From Nectonema munidae (taxonomy: Eukaryota; Nematomorpha; Nectonematoida; Nectonematidae), in NCBI GenBank assembly GCA_030549495.1, contig JAUIRK010000004.1, forward strand, positions 655,629 through 719,628: a stretch of 64,000 bases of DNA. Reading direction: 5' to 3'. Of the stretch, positions 24,102 to 34,800 are shown one piece after another. A program made the translations under genes and the position numbers. The notes under the pieces are model-generated. The model was not told the DNA's origin. It was given only the letters and a program-made list of their open reading frames with translations, and did no database searches. Within the stretch, counting starts at the first letter, position 1. Each line of letters begins with the position of its first letter.

Positions 24102-24350
24102 TGTAAGATGTCCAGCAACAATTAATGCTGATTAGCGTGACCTTAACGGAAAGTACGCCTCTGAGCAACAACACATCCTTTAATCGGCACACCGCAAGCA
24201 CACACCTTAACTGGTTTCGCGAGTATATAAGCCTCGCCTTTTACAACATATAATCATATCTCTTCTTCGCATTGCTTCCAATAAAGTGCTTTTCTACACT
24301 AATAATATTGATAATGTATAATAAAGGCAATTTCCATCTCCTGTAGTAAC
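24102..24350 (+). repeat. Gypsy 3' LTR
   Basis: Starts TGTAAGATGTCC directly after the polypurine tract. It contains a TATA-like GAGTATATAAGCC (about 24221) and poly(A) signals AATAAA at 24280-24285 and near 24322, the order expected of an LTR. The right border is set approximately at CTCCTGTAGTAACA. No 5' LTR was found in the window. Confidence 0.65.
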
Positions 24351-24498
24351 AACGGGTTTCTTACTGGGTATAGGACAAAAATTTAATAACACTAAAACTT
24401 GAAACCCTTTGCTTCAAATGGAGACATATGTTACAACGTGCAAGTAATATGTTCATTAACTTCTGTTGTAAATTTTACCTTTTAAAACGAGAAATGCT

Positions 24499-24515
24499 TT
24501 AACCCTCGCTGACGG
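24499..24515. repeat. Candidate piggyBac end (TTAACCCTCGCTGACGG)
   Basis: TTAA followed by CCCT at the 3' side of the minus-strand piggyBac remnant 24901-26465. Its position and form fit that element's left terminus. The right terminus would have been lost at the LINE junction near 26470. 24516-24900 is AT-rich and empty. Confidence 0.4.
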
Positions 24516-24900
24516 AATCTATGTATTTTTTCCGATCTCAACATTAAAACGCTATTTACACAAAATTTTATTATAGAAACCTGAATTACCACTAACATGT
24601 AAATGTTCTTTCAATTTTAAGTTTAATCTTGAGTAAAAAAAATTATTTTGTGGCTATATTTTTTACCAAAACTTAAAAATAATAAATTTATCCTAAAAAA
24701 TTAATAGATGGCGTTAATTTAATATAATAATTTTAAAAAATTTATGGATTTAACTTTATAACGCATATATTTATATTTTCAAGCTTTTCTCATAACACCA
24801 ATAACCGGTTTTTACTTCAAAAAAAACTTAGTCTAAAAAAGTCAAAAAAAAATATAACAGGTGTTAAAAATTTATTTTAAAACTATAAACTTAGAGGCAT

Positions 24901-26465
24901 TTAGAGCAAATAAGAATGATATTTACAAACCATATTTCGACATTTTGCACATCGACGTGATGTTCTGTTTTTTCTTGAGATGCAAAGAAAACATGAAGCT
25001 TGGCTTGATGATGTAGGTTCTACTTCACTACGACTTTCAAAATCATAGTATGATAATAAATGCTTGAGATCAAGGGATAACTCTGAAGTTAGAGATCTTA
25101 TTTTCATAAATTCTTCAGCCATTCGCATGGCAATTTTTATAAATATCTTTCTACCGCCTTGTTTTGTGTTGGGGAAATCCCTATGGCTATTGAACTTTGC
25201 TATAACCCATGAGTTCAGCACACTAATATCTAGATAATTTGAAAATAGCGCAAAAGTCCACTTTCTATTGGGTTTATACGATTTGTAAGCTCTTAGCATT
25301 TTATTCACAACATCAACTCCACCTTTGAACTAGTTGTATTCCAACAAGCTCTCAGGTTTCGAAGCAACATTAGTGATTTGCACGTTTTTATGCTGTGACG
25401 ACATAATATATACAACTTTAAAGTTACGTACGACATGACGTCTAGGTATATACGCGCTCAGAGAAACATAATCGGAATATATTATTCTACTTTCGCATTC
25501 ACTAAGTTGCAATTCTCTAAGATAGGGGGGTCTAAATACTAAGGGGAAAATCTCCTATTTGACATAACAGTTCCGCACAATGATAAATTTTTTGTAGTAC
25601 ACCAAACAGCTAAGGAATGACTAGTAAAAAATCTATCCGTGTAAATGCCACACCCTTCAGGTATTTTACTATTTTCAATTAGTCTTTTGCAAATATTTAG
25701 CCCAGAAAAGTAAATTCTATCAGAAATACCACCCACATAGATTTCGGGAGATAGACAATAATAAAATTTAGCGTCGTTTATGTGATATAATTTTATACCG
25801 TAGTGTCCGGGTTTTTTGGGGTCATATATTTTGACCGGACATCCTCCCCTAAATGTAACAAGCTGTTCATCTATGGTAACGGCTGAATGAGGATTCCAAT
25901 ACAATGAAAAAACTTTAAAAAAATAATCATGGATTTTACGAATGGGACTAATCTTGTCATTAGCATCTCTCGTTTTTTTTGTCAAAACGTAAAAATACGT
26001 GAATGAGAGTAAACATATCGCGTCCCAAGCAACTTCGTAAAAAAGGACTCCCAGCATTTGAAAATAAGTCAGCAGTTTTAACTTTTTGATCACCATTTTG
26101 ACCGATGTAAATCAAAGAGCCAAAGTAAGCGAGAAGATGAGAAACACTAAACTTTGTGTAGCAGTGGTACAAGTTTACGTACTTAGGATTAGTCGATCTA
26201 AAAAATAAAATTTGTTTTTACTTTTCAGATTTTAAAAATACAACTTACTTATAATTGGATTCCATTTTGTGCATTGTCATTGAGTACAAGTTTAAATATT
26301 GTTTAAATTTTTAGCAGAGCTTTTAGGACCTGGAGGTCTGGAGACCGAATCGCGAATATTCAAACTTTCTCTTCTTTCTACTCCACTACTTCTTGCCTCC
26401 GAAAAATATTCAGTAGAATCAGGGGCAATCAGATTTTGATCAAAAAAGTCAATTTCACTAGACAT
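24901..26465 (-). pseudogene. piggyBac transposase, copy C, broken
   Basis: Minus strand. Likely start Met at 26463-26465 (MSSEIDFFDQNLIAPDS, acidic N-terminus). Frame 26172-25960 has LAYFGSLIYIGQNGDQKVK and LRFDKKN; the frame then shifts to 26096-25539 with VTIDEQLVTFRG (first Asp) and GCGIYTDRFFTSHSLA (second Asp). Another shift near 25540 leads to 25512-25330, a TAG at about 25327-25332, then KGGVDVVNKM (third Asp) and a Cys-rich tail (CFLCISRKNRTSRRCAKC). The third Asp lies just after the stop. Two frameshifts and a stop: inactive. This differs from copies A and B and so is a separate subfamily. Confidence 0.82.
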
Positions 26466-26469
26466 GTTC

Positions 26470-27279
26470 GAGAGGAGATGATTTAGGATTTAGGCTATTT
26501 ATAGCTGAGGCTAATTCCGCTAGATTTACTGGAGGAAAAGTTTGGGATGAGAAGTAGGAGACATGTTCGCGTAAAGAGTAGTTTACTATGTTATCGGATG
26601 TATGAGAATCCTGAGGGAAAAGCGTTGAAAGAAAGGATGGGTTGATTAATGGGTCGTTGGAAATTGTGTGCGGTAGAAGTGGATTGAGTTGAGAATTTTT
26701 GCGGGCGGAATTAATCACCTTCCATGGATTTTTAAGAGTGGAGGAGCAGAATTTTTTTCAAGATTCTTTTTGTGCAGAATTTATTACTGCCATATATCTA
26801 TTTTTTATATTGAAGTAGTGTTGGATGTTATTAGGGATATAGTTTTTACGAAGTGTTTTAAGAGAATGTTTTAGGGATTTTTTAAGCGAGGTGAGAAAGG
26901 AAGTCCAGAAGTATGTGTGTTTTCTGCGTAAATATGGTTTGGCTGGGATAGATAGTGTGATGGAGAGTTTAATTGTGTTGTTGAGGGTAAGGGTTGCAGA
27001 GTCAAGATCACCAGGAGACTTTATGTGGGGAAGTTGTAACCTTAATTGATTTAGGAAGGTGGTCCAGTGAGTTTTAGGTGTGTTTTGATTTGATACTCTT
27101 GTGAAAGGTTTTATATTAACTTGATAAGTTATAAAAAGATGGTCGGAAGCAGATGGTATATTTGAAATGTGCCAATTTGTAATGAATTTAATGTGTTTTT
27201 CGCGGCTATGGTCAGGTCAACATGGGAGGACGCGGTTTTGTTGTTAGTAAATTTCATAAAAGTGGGGTCTAAGAAAACA
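26470..27279 (-). pseudogene. LINE (Jockey/CR1-like) 5' segment, inverted
   Basis: The minus strand reads, from 27279 leftwards: VFLDPTFMKFTNNKTASSHV, DLTIA, a frame change, then IPSASDHLFITYQV (the SDH motif of the apurinic endonuclease domain), the RVSNQNTPKTHW linker, and at 26718-26475 SARKNSQLNPLLP...LASAINSLNPKSSP, the start of the reverse-transcriptase domain (usually I..L...K.PG.D). It stops abruptly near 26470 at the border with piggyBac copy C. The rest of the RT is not in this orientation; its C-terminal part lies head-to-head on the + strand from 27280. Confidence 0.65.
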
Positions 27280-28066
27280 TAATGGATATCAACTCTCTCT
27301 TTAACACGCTAACTTTTGCAGCCGATTCATTAAAAGTAAAATTTAACGCAACAAAATAAACTCTTATACACTTCACACGAACACATTCCCCTAATCTCCC
27401 ACTATTAACATCCAGCGATATCCTCATCCAACCATCTTCCTCAATGAAATATTTAGGGCTCACCTTTCAATCAAACCTCAAATTGTCATCCCACTTCAAA
27501 TCCTATATCACAAACTATCTTTAACTCTTTTCTCTCTTAGTAAAATTATATCTTATAAATGAGGCCTAAGTATTCAACACTCATCTTTTATATACAAATC
27601 AATCATCCTATCTACGCTTGAGTATGGCATTCTTTCATGGAGTCTATCATTAAACCACCCCTGATCACTCACTTATCTAAATAAAATCCACCGCCTTTTC
27701 CTCATTACAATGACCAGGGCCTACAAAACCTCCCCTACTAGAATCTTAGAATTCTTCACGAACTGCTTTCCTCTAACCCTTCATCTCAAACAAACTGTTA
27801 CCCAAAAATATATCATGACACGCATCGAACCAAATTCTTATCTTAAGTCCTTCAATTTCCATAACACTCAAACTTACTACAAATCCTTACTCCAACAATT
27901 TTTGTCTTCTCCCAACAACATTTTCATCCAACCCAAAATCAATTCACTACATTTATTTCACCATTATTTTTCTCTCTTCACAACTGTTTCATCAAATCCA
28001 TCGCTAAACTTCTAATTACGACCCGCTCCAACTTTAGCTCAACTTCATTAAGAATATTCCTGGATA
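27280..28066 (+). pseudogene. LINE 3' segment: RT C-terminus to RNase H
   Basis: The plus strand reads DINSLFNTLTFAADSLKVKF-NATK (RT thumb region, like ..W....L..N..KT), then MKYLGLTF (the YLG motif), then LEYGILSW, LNKIHRLFLITM, and the open frame 27710-28015 (MTRAYKTSPTRILEFF..), with several frame changes. It ends SLRIFLDSS.. where a 931 bp element is inserted; reading resumes in frame at 29001. IFLDSSKT resembles the (I/L)(F/Y)(T)DGSK start of LINE RNase H. Degenerate. Confidence 0.65.
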
Positions 28067-28997
28067 GGGGTCATACACATATGCCGTCCCCATAAGAAAT
28101 TTGAATTTGCCTCCCCCTTGTCTGAGTACATCTAAAAATCAATACCCCTCCCCCCCCCCTCAGTCGAACGTTTTTTAGCTTTACCCCCATCTGACCCTTC
28201 GTATTAATGATAATCTCTTTTTTCCTATATTTAGGTATGAAAAAAAGGAGACTTGATATTTTTATTTAAAATTCATCATCATCTTTAGCTTCTATAAAAG
28301 AACTGTTCATAAGCAAATCAAAAATGCTAAAAATTGGGCAATCTTCTTCTTCATCGCCTACACTAACCGGAATTTCTTCATCTTCGCATTTATACTTATT
28401 TATTCTATTTGTGCTTTTGTATATTTCGTTTGTTTTTTTGAGGTCGGGAAAAGCAGTTTTGTAAACTTCCAGTAGTTTTTTGTATCGTTTCTCGTTATCC
28501 ATTTTCACAAATATATTTGAAAATATTCTTTTAATTTATCGTAAATAAAGCCAAATTAGAAATTAAAAACACGCATTCTTTGAGATATTATTTAACTTAA
28601 TAAATTATATAATCAAAGTAAAATTTTTATAAATAAAATAGTACTTATAAGAAAAAAAACATTAAATTTTCATTAAAAGTTAAAAAAAAGTTTAAATTTT
28701 GTACAGTTAAAAATAAAATAAACTTACAAAAAAAAGATACTCAAACAAGAAGATAAACTATAAAGGAAAGTATTATAAACTATAAAGCTAAGCCATACAT
28801 CATAAAAAAAATCAGGAGTTTTTTGAATATAAAGAAATTTTTTTTATCTAATATTGATAACAAAAAAACGCTAAAAAATCTCTTGAAGAAATTGTGGATT
28901 ATGCCCTGAAAAATATAAAATATCATATCCTCAAGAAGAATCTAAAATTTGTGTGACCCCCCCCCCCTCTTTTGGGACGTCATATATGTATGACCCC
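28067..28997. mobile_element. 931 bp element with terminal inverted repeats and ATA duplication
   Basis: Left end GGGGTCATACACATATGCCG, right end the inverse of GGGGTCATACATATATGACG, 24 bp with three differences. The site is flanked by ATA at 28064-28066 and 28998-29000. Removing the element plus one ATA rejoins the LINE reading frame exactly (IFLD before, SSKTANKSSYA after), which supports both borders. C-runs lie just inside both ends (28139-28158, 28957-28967). The interior is AT-rich with one short open frame (28266-28508, minus). The superfamily is unresolved; a 3 bp duplication is known for PIF/Harbinger, but ATA is not its usual target. Confidence 0.75.
28266..28508 (-). CDS. Small acidic ORF (80 residues) inside the 931 bp element
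   Basis: Starts MKMDNEKRYKKLLEVYKTAF, continues with a basic/Asn-rich middle, then an acidic segment (CEDEEIPVSVGDEEEDCP) and an acidic end EAKDDDEF. I do not recognise it. It is more gene-like in composition than surrounding AT-rich frames, and could be an accessory protein or the relic of a transposase end. No motif supports a function. Confidence 0.3.
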   Translation of the reverse strand: MKMDNEKRYKKLLEVYKTAFPDLKKTNEIYKSTNRINKYKCEDEEIPVSVGDEEEDCPIFSIFDLLMNSSFIEAKDDDEF

Positions 28998-29000
28998 ATA

Positions 29001-29215
29001 GCTCAAAAACCGCAAACAAATCTTCCTATGCTTTGGCACTTTTTAAAGGCTCTTCTCCTTTCCCTGTTTACTTAAAAACTTGCGATACATAAGCCAAAAT
29101 AAGTTTTCCTTTAGACATTAAAACTACACTTCCTTACAGACTCACAAAACATCATCAAAGACCTAAGCCTCAAAAACATCCCATTCTTAACATACACCCG
29201 CCATGGAGATAGACA
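29001..29215 (+). pseudogene. LINE 3' segment continued (RNase H-like)
   Basis: Continues the LINE frame across the 931 bp insertion: SSKTANKSSYALALFKGSSP, then a stop at about 29092 and degenerate sequence until the LTR at about 29224. Confidence 0.5.
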
Positions 29216-29223
29216 CTATCGAC

Positions 29224-29799
29224 TGCCCCGAGGGGCTCTCCCATTGGCTAAAGCAAGTGGACGGCAAGAACGGGCTACGCCCCCCTCGTTAGCACCAAGT
29301 GTGCTAACTCCCTGACCAATGAAAACGCTCGTTAAGCTTCCGGCGAATCGCCCACTATATAAGGGAGCAGCCACGCACAGGATTTACTTTACTTTTTCTT
29401 TCACCCAACCCGAAGATGCAACGAAAGGCTCACTCTTCGTAGATTTTCAGCCTATGGGCCTCGATGACAACACGGAAGGATGCCTCCCGCCACACAATGA
29501 CAGCAGATCCTACTGGACGCAAGTTGGCAGCAAGATCATATATGCGTGCGTTGCACGATTGCATTTTGTAACCCGAATATGTAACGAAAGGCTCACTCTT
29601 CGTAGCTTTTCAGCCTATGGGCCTCGATGACAACACTGGAGGATGCCTCCCGCCACACAATGACAGCAGATCCTACTGGACGCAAGTTGGCAGCAAGATC
29701 ATATATGCGTGCGTTGCACGATTGCATTTTGTCAATACCTATTGTGCATTTTAATTGTCTGTGTTGTGTAATCGAAATAAAGGCCCTATAGGGCTCAAA
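29224..29799 (+). repeat. Solo LTR-like element, copy A
   Basis: GC-richer block with promoter and terminator order: CATTGGCTAAAGCAAGTGG near 29240, TATATAAGGG at 29357-29366, CACGCACAGG just downstream, and AATAAA at 29776-29781. It shares this whole order with an inverted copy at 57228-57685, including GCGTGCGTTGCACGATTG and AATAAAGGCC. Copy A differs by a 163 bp tandem duplication (29421-29583 and 29584-29746). No internal retroelement coding region is attached, so it is a solo LTR or an LTR-derived small element. Borders are approximate; no target duplication was seen. Confidence 0.65.
29421..29746. repeat. 163 bp tandem duplication within LTR copy A
   Basis: ACGAAAGGCTCACTCTTCGT begins at 29421 and again at 29584; the two copies differ at only a few positions through GCACGATTGCATTTTGT. 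It lies downstream of the TATA box, so it would lengthen the transcribed leader. Confidence 0.9.
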
Positions 29800-31119
29800 A
29801 AACAGCATCGTCTTCTGCTTTGCTTGCTTCCTCTGACTCTGCTGCTCATTAGGGATAGCATCCTTGAAGTCTTCACATCTGCACAAGATATCTCCATATC
29901 CTTTGCTATTAGCAAAAGTGCAAAGATCTGCTATGCATTTGCTGGCCTCTAAAAAATTACAGGTGGATAAGATTCCTCAACTTAATTGTCGCAGTCTAAC
30001 TATATCTTGGCTAACGATTCTTTGGCAATAGTCCTCCAAGGTCAAAACTGTCTCGGTGTTCGTTGTGGCCAGACAGGCATCAACCTCAACAAGTTCTTAA
30101 AAATGCTCTCTGTAGAGAGCTCATCAGCATGCTCTAGTCCTTAAGTCCGATGCCACATTTGCTGAAACATTTCCAGATTGTGTTAGGATCTACTAATCTG
30201 TAAATGGCTTGCAAGATGTCGGAATTCTTCATAAGATCTGGTGCGGTCATGGCAGGATCTTTCAGGGTAACTTAATGTTCTTCAGATGTAGTTGAGGATG
30301 GCACGGAGCATTGTTCAGGATCATGAGAATGTTCCTTTTTTGTCGACCCAACGTACGCATGTATACCTCGAAGAGATTACTTGTCATCCTTGTTGGCGTG
30401 ATTCCAATTGATTCGTCCAAAGCAACAAGGCTTTATTGATTTACCAATAACTATCAACTGTTCTTTATCTCTATCGGCATTTGCGCATAACATGACAGTG
30501 ATGCGCTATTTTGAACTTTTTCCTCCCGAGCAATCGCCACCTTTCAGATGAAGCATTGAGATAACTGTCGCTTTTAAGAAGAGACCCGTCTCATCCATGT
30601 TGTAAATATTGCATAGTTCGTAGTTTGCGCAAAGTTCTAGTAATTTTGATATCCACTCAGTGGTAATACCATTGTCCACTCAACCACTCTCTCCATTAAT
30701 CTTGCCAAAACAATATTGTGACGTCTCCGAAATGCCTCTAACCATCCGTTGGAAGCTTTGAAGTTCTTCAGGTCAAGTTTAGCTGCAAGTGCTTGAGCCT
30801 TATCTTGCAAAAGTGCTCCACTAACTGGCAGCATATGTGTGGTTCTGTCCTTAAGCCACTCGTAAACTACAATGCTTTGTTCATCGTGGACGATCTTCCT
30901 TATTTTCCTCTTCCGATCGAGAGGCACGTTACTTTCAAATTCTTCTAACCAATCAGCTTTGCGCTTGATAATGTTGAGGATCTGTGTTCGACCACAACGA
31001 TCACCTTGAAATTTGATGACCTCAATCATTTTCTCCAAGGAATGAAGAAAACTATCTGGAGCCATGGCAAACTCGCGCAATGAAAATGAATGAGATGGGA
31101 TTTGTTGAAGAAAATGCAA
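29800..31119 (-). pseudogene. Tigger/pogo transposase, broken
   Basis: Minus strand. The open frame 31119-30637 holds an N-terminal helix-turn-helix (LNIIKRKADWLEEFESNVPL region) and a CENP-B-type second HTH (HDEQSIVVYEWLKDR..ASNGWLEAFRRRHNIV). A one-base shift near 30660 leads to NIYNMDETGLFLKA, whose Asp is the first catalytic residue of the DDE_1 domain. Further on: VIGKSIKPCCF, KNSDILQAIYRLVDPNTIWKCF, and LEASKCIADLCTFANSKGYG at the end, typical of Tigger C-termini. Several stops and shifts in the catalytic region: inactive. The likely start is MAPDSFLHSL (about 31062). The 3' end abuts the LTR near 29800. Confidence 0.75.
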
Positions 31120-32540
31120 TTAATACGATTGATGTAGTAGGGATGATTAGTTAAAACAACAAAAGGGAAAGAGTTGCTCCTTGCTGATTGAGAATGAAAT
31201 AAATTTACACATGCTTCTTGACTTTCTTTTGACAGGTTTTTTGAATATCGAATGACACGTGATTCATAACATAAGTAATCAATCAAATTTAATAACTGTA
31301 AAACATTCTCGTTGTGGATACCTCAAATTCTGCTCAAAAAATAAAATTTTGCCGGTTTCATTTTATCAATTATTTATCTCAGCAAAATGAAAAAAATATT
31401 TCAATTTGTTTGAATTATATTTTAAATATTAAAATATCAATATCTTGTTACTTTTTTTAAATATATGGTTGGTTAAAATTGACACAGCTGGCATGAAGCT
31501 TATAGAATAAAAAAAATCAGCTAAATATCAAGAAAAAACACAAAGAGGAAATAAGAAGAGAACGGAAATTTTCTGCGAAGTGTAGACTAAAATTGAGTAT
31601 ATGGACATTAAGAAATTAGGGCATTTTCCCATTAATTTCGAAAATCTTTGCAATTTTAAGGAGCCAGTAAACCTCCTTATCGTTTCCTGGATAAACTCTA
31701 GGAAAAGTGGCACTAAAAGAGAGGTAAGGTGAAGTGATAAGTCTTTGAGTCCAGATTGCAAAAGATTTTTTGGGGAAGAAGTAGGAATTCTGTATTGGTA
31801 AGGTTCAAGAATAAGAACTCTTTTGCAGAGGTATACCATGGTGTCCACGAGAGAAACAACGATTCTAGCATACACAGATGAGAAAAATTTGATTAAATAT
31901 TTCAAATTTTGGACTTTCAACAAGAGATTTAGAGTCAGAAAAAAAGATAAACAAGGTCATAGGAGAGAAAGCACCGAGAATTTTGATGCAAGTAATTTAC
32001 CGCATGTAAAAGTTCTTAACATTCAACAATAAAGGCTGAAGAATATGGTGGGGAGTTTGGTCCAGGATAGAAAAAAAGCCATGCGTCGTTTGAGGGTCAT
32101 AAGAACCCTCAGAGAACAAAAAGATTGCTTTGAATGAGAAAATAACTTTATTGCAGAAAGAAGCAGCTACATTTTTAGAAAAATATCAAGGTTATTAGAA
32201 ATAGGATATAGGAGGACTCGTAGGAGATCAAGAATGTTTTCAAGTGGGAGATATTTTTCAATGAGTTTATGAGGAAAAAGCGAATTAGAGAAAGTTTTGA
32301 GCCGAAGGAAATAATAGGATATGAGATTTTTCTTAAAAGAAAGACAAATTAAATATAAATGGTTTGGATTTTTTGTTCTCTTTTAGAGGTCGTATTTTTT
32401 TCTAAAATTGTCTTTATTAAAATCTAAAAATTCTTGTCATTTCTTTTTCTTAAAATATTTAATTTTCTTAATAAAAAAAAAAATTTTTTTAATTTTTAAT
32501 CTCTTAATGAGCCTTGTACCTGTTAAGATCATCTTGTAGC
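31120..32540. other. Spacer, no gene assigned
   Basis: 31120-31520 is AT-rich. 31528-32340 is less AT-rich and has long open frames on both strands (31528-31923 minus; 31823-32032 plus) and readable but stop-interrupted minus-strand text up to 32340. None matches a family I recognise. It may be a decayed element. Confidence 0.35.
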
Positions 32541-34800
32541 CGGTCTGTGTAAAATAAGCTGCAAATATAAAGTTAAATAACTTTGTAAATAATTTGAGAA
32601 TTTAATTTAAATTTTGCATATTAACTAAATATAATATAGAATAAATATATTCAAAGTTTCAATTAAATCTGTTGGCTAGAATTTATATGATAGCCTCTCA
32701 AACTTCTCTAAAAATTTTGGGAGCCATTTTAAGGGTAAAATAAGCTGCAAATTCGACGGCCATTTTTTTGGATTTTTAAAAATGGCGAATTCTTTTATTT
32801 TCTCCTAAAACATAATTACAACCATTTTCTTGTTTTCTATTTCAAATTTTTTTATAGTTTGAACTTTGTTTTTTCTGAAAGAAACATAACTTATTTATAA
32901 TTGTTTTTATAAGTTCTTCGCTTATTATAATATTTTTTTTGAAGGTTGGCCTTAATATTTTTACTTAATTTATTTTATAAGTTCATCCTCTATTATATTT
33001 AACTTTTTCAAGGCGGATCTTTGCTTTATCTGTAAGAAATTTAACTTGTTTCCTTAATTCTTTATTATAAGTTCATATTAAATATTTTTAAGGTTGATCT
33101 TTGCTCTCGCTGTAACAAACTTTACTTTTTACTGATTTTTCCTATAATTACGTTAAAAATTTTTAAGGTTGACCTTTGCTTTCTGTGTCAGAAACTTAAA
33201 TTTTTTACTTATTTTTTTTCATAAGTTCATTCAACTTTTTTTGAAGGTCAATCTTTAATTTTCTGTAAACTTTTTTATCATCCCCTATTATATTAAACTT
33301 TTTTAAGGCGGATCTTTGCTTTATCTGTAAGAAATTAAAATTTTTTCTTTAATTCTTTTTTATAAGTTCATATTAAACATTTTTAAAGGTTGATCTTTGC
33401 TCTCTCTGTAACAAAATTTACTTTTTACTTATATTTCCTTATAATTACGTTAAAAATTTTTTAAGGCTGACTTTTGCTTTACGAACTTAAATTTTTATTT
33501 ATTTATTTTCATAAGTTCATTCAACTTTTTTGGAAGGTCAATGTTTGCTTTTCTGTAAACTTTTTTATAAGTTCATCCCCTATTATATTAAACTTTTTTC
33601 AAGGCTGATCTTTGCTTTTTCTGTAAGATTAATATTTTTACTTAATTTATTTTTTAAGGTTGACATTTGCTTTCTGTGTAAGGAACTTAAATTTTTTACT
33701 TATTTTTTTTCATAAGTTCATTCAACTTTTTTTGAAGGTCAATCTTTAATTTTCTGTAAACTTTTTTATCATCCCCTATTATATTAAACTTTTTTAAGGC
33801 GGATCTTTGCTTTATCTGTGAGAAATTAAATTTTTTTCTTTAATTCTATTTTATAAGTTCATATTAAACATTTTTAAAGGTTGATCTTTGCTCTCTCTGT
33901 AACAAAATTTACTTTTTACTTATATTTCCTTATAATTACGTTAAAAATTTTTTAAGGCTGACTTTTGCTTTACGAACTTAAATTTTTTATTTATTTATTT
34001 TCATAAGTTCATTCAACTTTTTTGGAAGGTCAATGTTTGCTTTTCTGTAAACTTTTTTATAAGTTCATCCCCTATTATATTAAACTTTTTTCAAGGCTGA
34101 TCTTTGCTTTTTCTGAAAGATTAATATTTTTACTTCATTTATTTTTTAAGGTTGACATTTGCTTTCTGTGTAAGGAACTTAAATTTAACTTGTTTCCTTA
34201 ATTCTTTATTATAAGTTCATATTAAATATTTTTAAGGTTGATCTTTGCATTCGCTGAAACAAACTTTACTTTTTACTGATTTTTCCTATAATTACGTTAA
34301 AAATTTTTAAGGTTGACCTTTGCTTTCTGTGTCAGGAACTTAAATTTTTTACTTATTTTTTTTCATAAGTTCATTCAACTTTTTTTGAAGGTCAATCTTT
34401 AATTTTCTGTAAACTTTTTTATCATCCCCTATTATATTAAACTTTTTCAAGGCGGATCTTTGCTTTATCTGTAAGAAATTAAAATTTTTTCTTTAATTCT
34501 TTTTATAAGTTCAATTTTTAAAGGTTGATCTTTGCTCTCTCTGTAACAAACTTTACTTTTTGCTTATATTTCCCTATAATTACGTTAAAAAAATTTTAAG
34601 ATTGACTTTTGCTTTCTGTGTAAGGAACTTAAATTTTTTATTTATTTTTTTTCATAAGTTCATTCAACTTTTTTTGCAGGTCAATCTTTGCTTTTCTGTA
34701 AACATTTTCAAGGCTGATCTCTGCTTTATCTGTAAGAAATTTAACTTTTTTCCTTAATTCTTTATTATAAGTTCATATTAAATATTTTTTTAAGATTTTA
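32541..34800. repeat. Second tandem-repeat field (TTTATAAGTTCAT / CTTTGCTTT units)
   Basis: Units of roughly 70-110 bp built on TTATAAGTTCAT, AACTTTTTT, AAGG(C/T)(T/G)GATCTTTGCTTT and TCTGTAAGAAA. Larger blocks repeat: AAGGCGGATCTTTGCTTTATC recurs at about 33012, 33305, 33797 and 34450; 33300-33780 and 33792-34270 are nearly the same, a period of about 492 bp. The leader at 32541-32990 (AATAAGCTGCAAATATAAAG, GATAGCCTCTCAAACTTCTC) recurs at 39838-40140. Open frames inside are spurious. Confidence 0.88.

Noticed and set aside
31528-31923. 131-residue minus-strand ORF
   Set aside because: No recognisable domain, and the opposite strand is also partly open; recorded only as unassigned spacer.
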